In this document: positions 1-8,233 of the stretch, piece after piece
Layout: the number at the start of each line of letters is the position of its first letter
Position numbering within the stretch: the stretch's first letter is position 1
NCBI GenBank assembly: GCA_934402155.1
Contig: CAKRTP010000002.1
Coordinates: 1 to 47,317, forward strand
DNA: 47,317 nt
Origin: an uncultured Blautia sp.
Lineage (GTDB): Bacteria > Bacillota > Clostridia > Lachnospirales > Lachnospiraceae
Reading direction: 5' to 3'
Notes under the pieces: model-generated
Databases searched by the model: none
What the model was told of the DNA's origin: nothing
The model's input: only the letters and a program-made list of their open reading frames with translations
Program-made: the position numbers and the translations under genes

Positions 1-105
1 TTTGCGCTGGCAAAATTCTTATCGAATTTTCGAGAATCGTATGTGTTTCACTGTTTAGTTATCAAGGTTCTTTGTTTTGCTTGCCGTCTCGCTGACGACT
101 TGATT
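1..105 (-). other. Untranslated leader, probably of a 16S rRNA operon beyond the left edge
   Basis: This stretch has no credible ORF. Read on minus it contains GAACCTTGATAACTAAACAG, which resembles the leader/spacer segments that precede 16S rRNA in clostridia. Together with the tandem promoters it suggests that a 16S gene starts just outside the window. The 16S itself is not visible, so the assignment is inference. The rest of 1-372 holds only the two promoters and AT-rich spacer after the radA stop. Confidence 0.5.
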
Positions 106-134
106 ACTTTATCATATCGCCGCCTGCTTGTCAA
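106..134 (-). promoter_or_regulatory. Sigma-A promoter P2 of a leftward transcript (probable rRNA operon)
   Basis: Read on minus, the -35 TTGACA is at 129-134, the spacer is 17 bp and the -10 TAAAGT is at 106-111. It lies about 105 bp downstream of a second promoter with the same polarity, the tandem arrangement usual for rRNA operons. No gene start is seen between it and the left edge. Confidence 0.7.
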
Positions 135-216
135 CAATTTTTTCGTTTTTTTCAAAACTTTTCAAATTGTTTGATTTGTTTGTTCAAAAGAAGCAATTCT
201 CTGCGACAGCTCAATT

Positions 217-245
217 AGCATACCACTATAAAGTAGATATGTCAA
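217..245 (-). promoter_or_regulatory. Sigma-A promoter P1 of a leftward transcript (probable rRNA operon)
   Basis: Read on minus, a perfect -35 TTGACA (240-245), a 17-bp spacer and -10 TATGCT (217-222). It precedes P2 in the same direction. It lies beyond the radA stop and would be the first promoter of a transcript leaving the window on the left. Confidence 0.7.
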
Positions 246-372
246 CACCTTTTTTAACTTTTTTATTTTTTCTCTTTTTGCAGTCATTCTTATTATAGAG
301 GAAGCCCACGCTATTTTTTCCAGAAAGATTCCTGAATTTCCGATTTCTGCAAGGACTTCCCTCTTAATAATC

Positions 373-1755
373 CTATTTCCGTATAATAAACTGTATCGCG
401 TCCTGAATCCAGGAAACATACACCAGTCTGATTCCTTTTATTTTTTCTGTGGAAGATCTGCATACTTCTGGTAAAATCACCGTTTCAAAGCCAAGCTTCT
501 TTGCCTCTGCCACACGTTGCCCTGCCATACTCACCGCACGCACTTCTCCACTCAGCCCAATCTCACCAAAGGCAATCACCGAATCTGGTATAACGATATC
601 CTTGCAGCTTGAAACTACTGCCAGCAAAATCCCAAGGTCAATTGCAGGTTCTGTCATTTTCATCCCACCTGCAATATTGACATAAGCATCACAGGACGCA
701 AGATGAATTCCGACTTTTTTCTCCAAAACTGCCATTAACAAATTCACCCTGTTAAAATCTGTACCTACCGCAGTTCTTCTTGGAATCCCAAAGTTGCTCT
801 GACAAACAAGAGCCTGGATTTCTACCAGAATCGGACGTGTTCCCTCCATAGAGCATGCCACAATCGATCCTGAGGTATCACTTGGTTTCCCGTTAAGCAT
901 AAATTCTGAAGGATTTTTGACTTCCTCCAGTCCTGTATTACGCATTTCAAATACACCAATCTCATTTGTCGAACCAAAACGATTCTTAACTGCACGCAGA
1001 ATCCGATAAGAAGCATGCCTGTCACCTTCAAAATAAAGAACTGTATCCACCATATGCTCAAGCACACGGGGTCCGGCCACATTTCCCTCCTTTGTCACAT
1101 GCCCTACAATAAAAATCGATACGCCCTGACCTTTTGCTATCTGCATCAGAATATTAGTAGATTCTCTCACCTGCGATACACTTCCCGGTGCAGAACTGAT
1201 ATCTTCACGAAACATCGTCTGAATCGAGTCAATAACAACAGTATCTGGTTTCTTTCTCTCAATCACTTCACGAATTGTTTCCAGGTTTGTTTCACACAGA
1301 AGTTGAAGATTTTCATTAAATTCTCCAAGTCGTTCTGCCCGGAGTTTGATCTGACGCAAGGATTCCTCTCCGGAAATATACAGCACATTACTGCCTGTCT
1401 GTGCAAGATTTCTGCAAACCTGCAAAAGAAGGGTGGATTTTCCGATTCCCGGATCTCCACCCACTAAAACCAGAGACCCGGGGACGATTCCGCCCCCGAG
1501 TACTCTGTCAAGTTCTCCAATTTTTGTCAGTTGCCGTTCATCCTCCGACAGCGAAATATCTTTCAGCCGAACCGGCTCCGGACGTTTTCCCTGAGTCTGA
1601 AATGAACCACCTCCAGACGAAGATACTTTCTTTGTGGAAACAGTTTCTTCCACAAAAGTATTCCACGCTCTGCATCCCGGACACTGACCCATCCATTTTG
1701 AAGATTCATATCCACATTCCTGGCAAAAATAAACAGTCTTTTTATTTTTTAGCAT
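373..1755 (-). CDS. radA: DNA repair protein RadA (Sms)
   Basis: RadA is a RecA-like, DnaB-type ATPase that promotes branch migration and processing of recombination intermediates. The 460-residue length is normal. Visible in order: an N-terminal C4 zinc finger (C-x2-C then C-x2-C near residues 11-28), the Walker A GGDPGIGKST near residue 100, a Walker B ending in VVIDSIQT, the RadA signature KNRFG near residue 257, and a C-terminal Lon-protease-like domain (SGEVRAVS region). The start overlaps the stop of the upstream 137-aa gene by 7 bp, implying translational coupling. Downstream is only the leftward rRNA-type promoter pair. In Bacillus radA also follows clpC, so the context supports the call; disA, which often follows radA, is not in the window. 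Confidence 0.97.
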   Translation of the reverse strand: MLKNKKTVYFCQECGYESSKWMGQCPGCRAWNTFVEETVSTKKVSSSGGGSFQTQGKRPEPVRLKDISLSEDERQLTKIGELDRVLGGGIVPGSLVLVGGDPGIGKSTLLLQVCRNLAQTGSNVLYISGEESLRQIKLRAERLGEFNENLQLLCETNLETIREVIERKKPDTVVIDSIQTMFREDISSAPGSVSQVRESTNILMQIAKGQGVSIFIVGHVTKEGNVAGPRVLEHMVDTVLYFEGDRHASYRILRAVKNRFGSTNEIGVFEMRNTGLEEVKNPSEFMLNGKPSDTSGSIVACSMEGTRPILVEIQALVCQSNFGIPRRTAVGTDFNRVNLLMAVLEKKVGIHLASCDAYVNIAGGMKMTEPAIDLGILLAVVSSCKDIVIPDSVIAFGEIGLSGEVRAVSMAGQRVAEAKKLGFETVILPEVCRSSTEKIKGIRLVYVSWIQDAIQFIIRK

Positions 1756-2162
1756 TTCTTGATCTCAACATGTACGGCCTTGTTGCTCCCCAGTTCTGCG
1801 CTGAAAGAAAGCTTTCCGCCAAGATTTGTTTTTATTTTTCCTGCCTCTGCTCCATCAATGGAAATTTCATATTCTGTATCCGCTTCCATCTCAACAGTAA
1901 TCTGTGCATCTTCAGTGCCTTCTACATCAAAGCTCATACTGGAGCCATCCTGTTTCAGTGAAAATACAGCAGTTCCCGGTACAGATTCATATACAAACAT
2001 TCCGTTTCTTTCAAGCTTTGTAATTTCTTTGAATGTCTTTACCTTATACATATCTCCCTGATGTGCGAAATCTGATACCTTTGATTTCTGAGATAATTCA
2101 TAATTGCCAAAGCTAATACTCTGATTTTCTTCTGTACGGATCAGTTCCTTTATTACTGCCAT
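1749..2162 (-). CDS. Conserved small protein between clpC and radA, function unknown
   Basis: 137 residues beginning MAVIKELI. The open frame can be extended to a TTG at 2180, but that would put the GGGAGG ribosome binding site inside the gene; ATG at 2162 is 10 nt after it and fits better. The protein has no signal peptide or membrane segment. The second half (from about residue 70) looks like a compact beta-rich module with alternating hydrophobic and acidic residues. I recall similar Lachnospiraceae proteins being auto-annotated 'endosialidase', but no sialidase catalytic motif is visible and I would not use that name. It has its own promoter (2241-2269) and overlaps radA, so the two are probably co-transcribed. 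Confidence 0.8.
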   Translation of the reverse strand: MAVIKELIRTEENQSISFGNYELSQKSKVSDFAHQGDMYKVKTFKEITKLERNGMFVYESVPGTAVFSLKQDGSSMSFDVEGTEDAQITVEMEADTEYEISIDGAEAGKIKTNLGGKLSFSAELGSNKAVHVEIKKC

Positions 2163-2240
2163 AATCTTATGTCCTCCCAAGACTTTTCTGTTGTTTTACC
2201 TGATATCTGTGGTTTGTCACTCAATATCCGGTCTATTTTA

Positions 2241-2269
2241 ATTATAACATTGACCCCTTTTTTTGACCA
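2241..2269 (-). promoter_or_regulatory. Promoter of the small gene-radA unit, overlapping GGTCAA direct repeats
   Basis: Read on minus: -10 TATAAT at 2241-2246, a 17-bp spacer, and a weak -35 TGGTCA at 2264-2269. Two same-orientation heptads, GGTCAAA (2262-2268) and GGTCAAT (2249-2255), cover the -35 and spacer, 6 nt apart. The heptad resembles a CtsR half-site, but CtsR operators use a 3-nt gap. Confidence 0.5.
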
Positions 2270-2278
2270 GTATCCTGT

Positions 2279-4774
2279 TTAAGATTTTATAGCTTTTTTA
2301 GATTTGATTTTTTCATTTTCTTCTGAAACAGAAACAAAACGAATCTCTTTCTGGTGAAGCTGGATTTTAACGATATCTCCTCGTTTGATTTTTCCTTCAA
2401 GAAGAGCATTTGCCATTGGATCTTCCAGCTTTGTCTGAATCGCCCTTCTCAATGGTCTTGCTCCATATTTGCTGTCAAATCCTGCTTCTGCAAGAAAATC
2501 TTTGACAGACTCTGTAATCTTAAGCTGAATATCAAGCTGCTCCTGACAACGTTTTTCCAGCTTCCTGAGCATGATGCCGACAATCTTCTTGATATGCGTT
2601 TTATTCAAAGGATGGAATACCATAATCTCATCAATACGGTTCAAAAACTCCGGTTTAAACAGACGCCGAACTTCTTCCATAACACCGGATTTCATTCTCT
2701 CATAATCCTGTTTTTCATCCTGATTTGACAGGAAACCAAGTTTCTTCGGCTCAATGATTGCCTGTGCGCCTACATTTGAAGTCATGATAATGATCGTCTG
2801 CTTGAAATCCACCTTTCTTCCATGTGCATCCGTAATATGTCCATCATCTAATACCTGAAGAAGGATATTAAATACATCCGGATGTGCTTTTTCAATTTCA
2901 TCAAAAAGAAGTACACTATATGGATTTCTGCGTACTTTTTCACTGAGCTGTCCTCCTTCATCATATCCGATATACCCCGGAGGCGATCCGATCAGTTTTG
3001 ACACACTGTGTTTCTCCATATATTCCGACATATCAACACGTATCATCGCCTGTTCACTTCCAAACACGGACTCTGCCAGTGCCTTTGAGAGTTCTGTTTT
3101 ACCAACACCTGTCGGTCCCAGGAAAAGGAATGAACCAATCGGACGATTGGGGTCTTTAAGACCGACTCGCCCTCTTTTAACTGCCTGCGCAACTGCCTGT
3201 ACAGCCTCCTCTTGTCCGATCACACGTCTATGCAATTCCTTCTCAAGACGTGCCAGACGTTTTGTTTCACCCTCTGTAAGTCGCTGTACCGGGATTTTTG
3301 TCCAGTCTGAAATAATATCTGCCACAGCTGCTTCTGTTACAGAATTTTTTCTCCGTATATTTCTTCGCTCTTCTTTTTCTCTGTATTTAAGAAGTTCCGC
3401 TTCCACATCCCGCTGACGCGCCTGAAGTTCCTTTGCCTTGGAAAGATCTGCCTGCTTAACAGCCTGCTCTTTTTCTTTCTGGATTTCATGAAGTTCTGCT
3501 TCCATTGCATCTACTTCTGGTGTTATCCGATACCCGCCAAGGCGAACTTTGGAAGCTGCTTCATCAATAATATCAATTGCCTTATCCGGCAGAAAACGAT
3601 CATTTATATAACGCACAGACAGCTTCACTGCTGCTTCAAGTGCACTATCTTCAATTGCAACGCCATGATGCTGTTCATAATACGGCCGAAGCCCTCTTAA
3701 GATTTCCAGTGTTTCCTCTTCCGAAGGTTCTTCCACAGTTACCGGCTGAAAACGTCTCTCCAATGCCGCATCTTTCTCAATATATTTCCGATACTCTTCC
3801 AGTGTTGTTGCACCGATCAGTTGAATCTCGCCTCGCGAAAGGGACGGTTTCAATATATTAGACGCATCCAGTGCTCCTTCTGCACCTCCCGCGCCAATAA
3901 TCGTATGGATTTCATCAATAAAAAGAAGAATTCCCTGATTACTACGCACTTCATCAATCACATTTCGGATACGTTCCTCAAATTCACCGCGATATTTACT
4001 TCCCGCCACCATTCCGGAAAGGTCAAGAACAACCACTCTTTTGTTTTTAACTGAATCCGGAACCATACCAGAAATAATTCTCTGTGCAAGCCCTTCTACG
4101 ATTGCAGTCTTTCCAACTCCTGGTTCTCCTACCAGACATGGATTGTTCTTTGTTCTTCTGCTTAATATCTGAATCAGACGGGCAATCTCTTTTTCTCTGC
4201 CTACTACCGGATCCAGGTTGCCATCTGCTGCCATCTCTGTCAGGTCACGGCTATACTGATCCAGTGTTGGTGTCGTGGAAGTTTTGTTCCCTTTTTGATT
4301 TTTCCGCATCTGCAGTTCTTCCGGAATAGAATTTGGATCGATTCCTGTTGCTGAAAGGACTTCACTGTATAATTTCTGAATATTTATTCCCATCGTGTAC
4401 AGAAGTCTGGTTCCCACACAATCGGTCTCTTTCAGCATCGCCAAAAGCAGATGTTCTGTTCCTGCCTGATTTTCCCTCTGCTTCTCAGCTTCCTTTACTG
4501 CCTGATCTTTTATTTTTTCTGCTCTCGGACTGTAACTGACGGACTTTTCTGCTGCGAGTACTCCTGATGGTGCGATCAGTTTCGTGATCAGTGATTCCAG
4601 TTTTTCTGAATCCACACCAAATTCTTCAAGAATCCTGCCTGCAGTTCCTTCCTGTTCTTCAAGAAGTCCTACCAGCATATGCTCAGTCCCAATATATGAA
4701 TGTTTCCAGGATCTGGCCGCATTTTCAGCAATTCTTAACGCCGCCTTCGCCTGTCTGGTAAATTTTTCCTGCAT
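2279..4774 (-). CDS. clpC: ATP-dependent Clp protease ATP-binding subunit ClpC
   Basis: HSP100 unfoldase that delivers damaged or adaptor-bound proteins to ClpP. At 831 residues it is normal for ClpC. Order of parts: two N-terminal Clp repeats (residues 1-150), AAA+ module 1 with Walker A GEPGVGKT and DEIHT, a coiled-coil middle domain with the UVR-like segment (around 415-465), and AAA+ module 2 with Walker A GPTGVGKT and DEIEKAHPDVFN. The basic C-terminal tail is lysine-rich. It starts 90 bp after the GntR-family gene and is probably in the same transcript. In Bacillus the gene follows ctsR-mcsA-mcsB; none of these is here, and no canonical CtsR box is found in front of the GntR gene. Confidence 0.96.
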   Translation of the reverse strand: MQEKFTRQAKAALRIAENAARSWKHSYIGTEHMLVGLLEEQEGTAGRILEEFGVDSEKLESLITKLIAPSGVLAAEKSVSYSPRAEKIKDQAVKEAEKQRENQAGTEHLLLAMLKETDCVGTRLLYTMGINIQKLYSEVLSATGIDPNSIPEELQMRKNQKGNKTSTTPTLDQYSRDLTEMAADGNLDPVVGREKEIARLIQILSRRTKNNPCLVGEPGVGKTAIVEGLAQRIISGMVPDSVKNKRVVVLDLSGMVAGSKYRGEFEERIRNVIDEVRSNQGILLFIDEIHTIIGAGGAEGALDASNILKPSLSRGEIQLIGATTLEEYRKYIEKDAALERRFQPVTVEEPSEEETLEILRGLRPYYEQHHGVAIEDSALEAAVKLSVRYINDRFLPDKAIDIIDEAASKVRLGGYRITPEVDAMEAELHEIQKEKEQAVKQADLSKAKELQARQRDVEAELLKYREKEERRNIRRKNSVTEAAVADIISDWTKIPVQRLTEGETKRLARLEKELHRRVIGQEEAVQAVAQAVKRGRVGLKDPNRPIGSFLFLGPTGVGKTELSKALAESVFGSEQAMIRVDMSEYMEKHSVSKLIGSPPGYIGYDEGGQLSEKVRRNPYSVLLFDEIEKAHPDVFNILLQVLDDGHITDAHGRKVDFKQTIIIMTSNVGAQAIIEPKKLGFLSNQDEKQDYERMKSGVMEEVRRLFKPEFLNRIDEIMVFHPLNKTHIKKIVGIMLRKLEKRCQEQLDIQLKITESVKDFLAEAGFDSKYGARPLRRAIQTKLEDPMANALLEGKIKRGDIVKIQLHQKEIRFVSVSEENEKIKSKKAIKS

Positions 4775-4864
4775 TCCTGCCTGCCTTTCTTTTCTGTCAT
4801 TCTATAGCTGTTCATTCTCTCTACATCTATGCCACCATATTTGTTCGCGATCCAGAACTATATT

Positions 4865-5242
4865 TTATTCTTCAATTCCATATTCATCAAAAATTTCGTC
4901 AATCAGATCATGAACTTCCGTTCTGGTAACATTTTTGCAGTATCCTCTTGCCAGTGCAACCATAAGATTCTGCTTCATCTCTTCCAGTGCTTTCAGCTTA
5001 TTTACATCAACGGCAATGATCGCACCGCGCCGACGGTCAATCGTAACAAAACCTTCCTGTCTGAGCAAAGAATAAGCTTTATTCACTGTATGCATATTGA
5101 TGCCAATCGTATCTGCCAACTGACGTACAGAAGGCAGGGGATCTCCCTCATGAAGTCTGGATGTGGCAATTCCCATAATAATCTGATTCATCAGCTGCAC
5201 ATAAATAGCCTCATCACTGTTAAAGTCTATTTCTATGACCAT
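4865..5242 (-). CDS. GntR-family transcriptional regulator, YtrA type
   Basis: 125 residues: an N-terminal winged helix-turn-helix of the GntR family (residues 10-75, including PLPSVRQLADTIGINMHTVNKAY and a wing around RRRGAI) and only a short helical C-terminal tail (80-125). The short tail with no ligand-binding domain is the YtrA pattern; such regulators usually act on their own operon, often with an ABC transporter. Here the following gene is clpC, and no transporter is adjacent. It may therefore autoregulate the GntR-clpC unit, which is inference. The start is ATG with AAGGGG upstream. Its own promoter is at 5359-5386. Confidence 0.9.
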   Translation of the reverse strand: MVIEIDFNSDEAIYVQLMNQIIMGIATSRLHEGDPLPSVRQLADTIGINMHTVNKAYSLLRQEGFVTIDRRRGAIIAVDVNKLKALEEMKQNLMVALARGYCKNVTRTEVHDLIDEIFDEYGIEE

Positions 5243-5358
5243 AATTCCAGCCCCTTATCTTTATGCTATGATGCTTTACAGCTTCTGTATGCTGTTTGTC
5301 AGGTACATATTCTGATTCCCATCTGCATCCTGCCTAATATCTGCATCATGTTATACAT

Positions 5359-5386
5359 ATAGTAGCACATAATCCGGATTTTGCAA
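5359..5386 (-). promoter_or_regulatory. Candidate promoter of the GntR-clpC unit
   Basis: Read on minus: -35 TTGCAA (5381-5386), a 16-bp spacer, and -10 TACTAT (5359-5364), giving a leader of about 110 nt before the GntR start. It is a moderate match, chosen because no better one is seen in 5243-5480. Confidence 0.4.
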
Positions 5387-5451
5387 GTATAATTTTGCCA
5401 GTCGAATTTCCTCAGACATTTTACAGTCGGATTTGCTTTTTTTACAGAATC

Positions 5452-5474
5452 ACTGCAGAGTAATTCTCTGTAGT
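5452..5474. repeat. Inverted repeat between the pur/sseB terminator and the GntR promoter
   Basis: ACTGCAGAG and CTCTGTAGT form a 9-bp stem (one G-T pair) around a 5-nt centre. It has no T-run on either side, so it is not an obvious terminator. It lies about 65 bp upstream of the GntR promoter's -35 and could be an operator, or may be chance. Confidence 0.35.
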
Positions 5475-5483
5475 ATAAGTAAG

Positions 5484-5514
5484 AAAAAAAACAGGCAATC
5501 CAAAGATCACCTGT
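5484..5514 (-). terminator. Intrinsic terminator after the SseB-domain gene (end of the pur operon)
   Basis: On minus, a 9-bp stem (5491-5499 with 5506-5514) and 6-nt loop are followed by eight T. It is placed 12 bp after the stop of the last gene of the purEMND-sseB run. Confidence 0.8.
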
Positions 5515-5525
5515 TTCTTCAATTC

Positions 5526-6290
5526 TTATCCAATTATTTTTTTGAGCTGGTCTCTGTTGAGAACAAGATTGAATCCCATAGGGTTAACAACCAGTGCCTC
5601 TGCCTGTTCGATCATAATACTCGGAAGTTTGGCAAACGGCACTTTGGCAATACGAAGCCTCTTGCCTTTTGCAAATTTTTCAAATTCCAGTACATCAGAA
5701 AAAACCGGCTGGAGAATTTTACCTTCTTTATCTTTAAGGTACGGAATATTTATTTTATCCGGTTCATCTCCCTTTTTCTGCATGGCGATCAGAAATTCTG
5801 ATTTTCTTAAATTCACAACCATTTCTTCTTCCAGTGCCCTTAAGTTTTTGTGTTCTTCCTTAGGTACCGGGCGACGAAGTTCCTGCATAAAATAGATACC
5901 GGAAAGCTGCAGTGTCGGATTGATCAGCGGACGCTTCTGCGGTTCCACATTACTGAGATCCGGTTTTCTTACGATCTTCTCCAGATCAATTTCTACCTGT
6001 TCGTCACCATCATTCCACATAACTGTATTTACACCGATGGCAAACAACAGACCGTACAGCCTCGGAAAATCTTTCTTCTCATAACGCATTCCCATGAGAA
6101 GGATTTTTTCTTCTACTTTCTTTTTGCCAAACTCCTTGATTGCTTCTTCTTCTGTAAAAAACCATGCCTGATCATTAAATGATTCTTCCCCACAGGTTAC
6201 ATAAGGAAGCTTCGTAGTCTGAGAGTATGCTACAAAAATATTCTCCCTTCCCTGAATTTCCTTAATTGTTTCTACTTCACTTGTTCCCAT
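5526..6290 (-). CDS. SseB-domain protein of unknown role, last gene of the pur cluster
   Basis: 254 residues, soluble, no signal peptide. The C-terminal half (about 145-250) resembles the SseB N-terminal domain family: a strand-rich segment FLIAMQKKG, then IPYLKDKEGK and QPVFSDVLEFEKFAKG, ending with VVNPMGFNLVLNRDQL. The N-terminal half (1-130) appears to be a related repeat with a conserved WNDGDEQVEI segment. Bacterial SseB-domain proteins outside Salmonella have no settled function. It starts 11 bp after the purD stop with AAAGGA upstream and has a terminator right behind it, so it is the tail of the purine operon, though no biochemical link is evident. Confidence 0.75.
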   Translation of the reverse strand: MGTSEVETIKEIQGRENIFVAYSQTTKLPYVTCGEESFNDQAWFFTEEEAIKEFGKKKVEEKILLMGMRYEKKDFPRLYGLLFAIGVNTVMWNDGDEQVEIDLEKIVRKPDLSNVEPQKRPLINPTLQLSGIYFMQELRRPVPKEEHKNLRALEEEMVVNLRKSEFLIAMQKKGDEPDKINIPYLKDKEGKILQPVFSDVLEFEKFAKGKRLRIAKVPFAKLPSIMIEQAEALVVNPMGFNLVLNRDQLKKIIG

Positions 6291-6301
6291 ATTCTGTCCT
6301 T

Positions 6302-7576
6302 TCAGGCCTCGTCAATAGCCTTTCCTATGTCGTGGCGCATATATTTATTTGCGAACTGGATCCAGTCTGTCGCCTCGTACGCATTCTTGCGTGCTTCCTT
6401 AAGATTCTTTCCAGTTGCAGTGATTCCAAGGACACGGCCGCCATTGGTAACGATCTCGCCATCCTTGAATTTGGTTCCTGCATGGAAGCAGTAATAACCA
6501 TCTTTATTCTTAAAGTTCTCGAATCCATGCATTGGAATTTCTTTTTCGTATTTTACCGGATATCCGTCACTTGCCAGAACAACACAGACCGCTGCATTAT
6601 CCTCAAATTCAAGTTCAATCTGATCAAGAGTTCCATTGACACAAGCTTCCATCACTTCAATAATATCTGTTTTCATTCTCGGAAGAACAACCTGAGCTTC
6701 CGGATCACCAAAGCGGGCATTATATTCCAGAACTTTTGGTCCTTCTGCTGTCAACATCAGCCCAAAGAAAATAATCCCCTTAAAAGGCCGACCTTCTGCT
6801 GCCATTGCATCTACTGTTGCCTGATAGATATGCTCCTTGCAGAATTTATCCACTTCTTCTGTATAGAACGGACTTGGTGAAAAAGTACCCATACCACCAG
6901 TATTCAGTCCCTGATCTCCATCCTTGGCACGTTTGTGATCCTGTGCAGATGTCATTGTACGGATGGTCTTACCATCTACAAAAGAAAGAACAGACACTTC
7001 ACGTCCGGTCATGAATTCCTCAACAACCATTGTATTTCCCGCGCTGCCAAACTTCTTGTCTTCCATGATCTCTCTTACTCCGGCTTCTGCTTCTTCCAGA
7101 GTATTGCAGATCAGAACTCCCTTGCCAAGTGCAAGACCATCTGCTTTGAGTACAATTGGAAATTTTGCATATGTATGTAAATAATCCAGTGCTTTCTGCG
7201 GATCGTCAAAATTCTCATATCCTGCTGTCGGAATTCCGTATTTTTTCATGAGATCTTTTGAAAATGCTTTGGATCCTTCCAGAATTGCTGCATTTTTACG
7301 TGGTCCGAATACCTTGAGTCCTCGAGCTTCAAATACATCTACAACACCGCCTACCAGTGGATCATCCATTCCGATGATCGTAAGATCAACAGCATTTTTT
7401 TCCGCAAAATCTGCAAGCTTCTCAAACTCCATTGCCCCGATTTCCACGCATTCCGCATACTCAGAAATTCCGGCATTTCCTGGTGCACAATAGATTTTTT
7501 CTACCTTTGGACTTTTTGCCACACTCCAGGCAATTGCATGCTCTCTTCCGCCACTTCCAACAATTAATACTTTCAT
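6302..7576 (-). CDS. purD: Phosphoribosylamine-glycine ligase (GAR synthetase)
   Basis: Joins 5-phosphoribosylamine and glycine with ATP, step 2 of IMP synthesis. The 424-residue protein has the N-terminal MKVLIVGSGGREHAI motif, the ATP-grasp core (VLKADGLALGKGV, then MVVEEFMTGREVSVL) and the C-terminal LEYNARFGDPE metal/ATP site. The reading frame extends upstream to a TTG at 7603, but AGAGGAG sits 8 nt before ATG 7576 and the family begins at this methionine, so 7576 is used. It follows purN closely and is followed by the SseB-domain gene. Confidence 0.97.
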   Translation of the reverse strand: MKVLIVGSGGREHAIAWSVAKSPKVEKIYCAPGNAGISEYAECVEIGAMEFEKLADFAEKNAVDLTIIGMDDPLVGGVVDVFEARGLKVFGPRKNAAILEGSKAFSKDLMKKYGIPTAGYENFDDPQKALDYLHTYAKFPIVLKADGLALGKGVLICNTLEEAEAGVREIMEDKKFGSAGNTMVVEEFMTGREVSVLSFVDGKTIRTMTSAQDHKRAKDGDQGLNTGGMGTFSPSPFYTEEVDKFCKEHIYQATVDAMAAEGRPFKGIIFFGLMLTAEGPKVLEYNARFGDPEAQVVLPRMKTDIIEVMEACVNGTLDQIELEFEDNAAVCVVLASDGYPVKYEKEIPMHGFENFKNKDGYYCFHAGTKFKDGEIVTNGGRVLGITATGKNLKEARKNAYEATDWIQFANKYMRHDIGKAIDEA

Positions 7577-7603
7577 ATTTTTCGCTCCTCTGCAGCCAAT
7601 CAA

Positions 7604-8233
7604 TTATTTCTCTTCAATGATAACCTTACCATCCTGTACTGACACTCTGCCATTGGCGATCAGATTGATCGCAGCCGGCAGTATCTTCCATTCAGCTTCT
7701 TCCATAACACGCTTCTGAAGCACCTGGGGAGTATCTCCCTGATGTACTTCCACAGCTTTCTGAAGAATGATCGGACCTGTATCCGTACCTGCATCTACAA
7801 AATGAACTGTTGCACCGGTCACTTTGACTCCTCTTGTGAGAACCCCTTCATGAACACGAAGTCCATAATATCCTGTTCCGCAAAAAGACGGAATCAATGA
7901 CGGATGAATATTAATGATACGATTTGGATATGCCTCCACGATCATCGGTGGTATTGCCACCAGATAACCGGCAAGTACAACAAGATCTACCTGATTCTGC
8001 TGCAATTCCGCCAGAAGTTCTTTATGAAACGCTTCTCTGTCCGCATAATCCTTTGGAGAAATGCATTTGGCCGGAATCCCCTTATTCTCTGCTCTTTCGA
8101 GTGCATATGCACTTTTATTGTTGCTGATCACAAGACCAATCTCTGCGTTAGTGATTGTCCCATCATCAACAGCATCCATGATCGCCTGCAGATTTGTACC
8201 TCCTCCGGATACCAGAACTCCAAGCTTTAACAT
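7604..8233 (-). CDS. purN: Phosphoribosylglycinamide formyltransferase (GAR transformylase)
   Basis: Transfers a formyl group from 10-formyl-THF to GAR, step 3 of purine synthesis. At 209 residues it is normal for PurN. Seen: N-terminal LVSGGGTNLQAIMDA phosphate loop, catalytic Asn-His in INIHPSLIPSF, and the catalytic Asp region VHFVDAGTDTGPII. It overlaps the end of purM by 7 bp, indicating translational coupling. Confidence 0.97.
   Translation of the reverse strand: MLKLGVLVSGGGTNLQAIMDAVDDGTITNAEIGLVISNNKSAYALERAENKGIPAKCISPKDYADREAFHKELLAELQQNQVDLVVLAGYLVAIPPMIVEAYPNRIINIHPSLIPSFCGTGYYGLRVHEGVLTRGVKVTGATVHFVDAGTDTGPIILQKAVEVHQGDTPQVLQKRVMEEAEWKILPAAINLIANGRVSVQDGKVIIEEK

Noticed and set aside
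162..419. 85-aa ORF on minus at the left edge
   Set aside because: It runs through both halves of the promoter P1 and overlaps the radA 3' end; it lacks a ribosome binding site and looks like the shadow of non-coding DNA.
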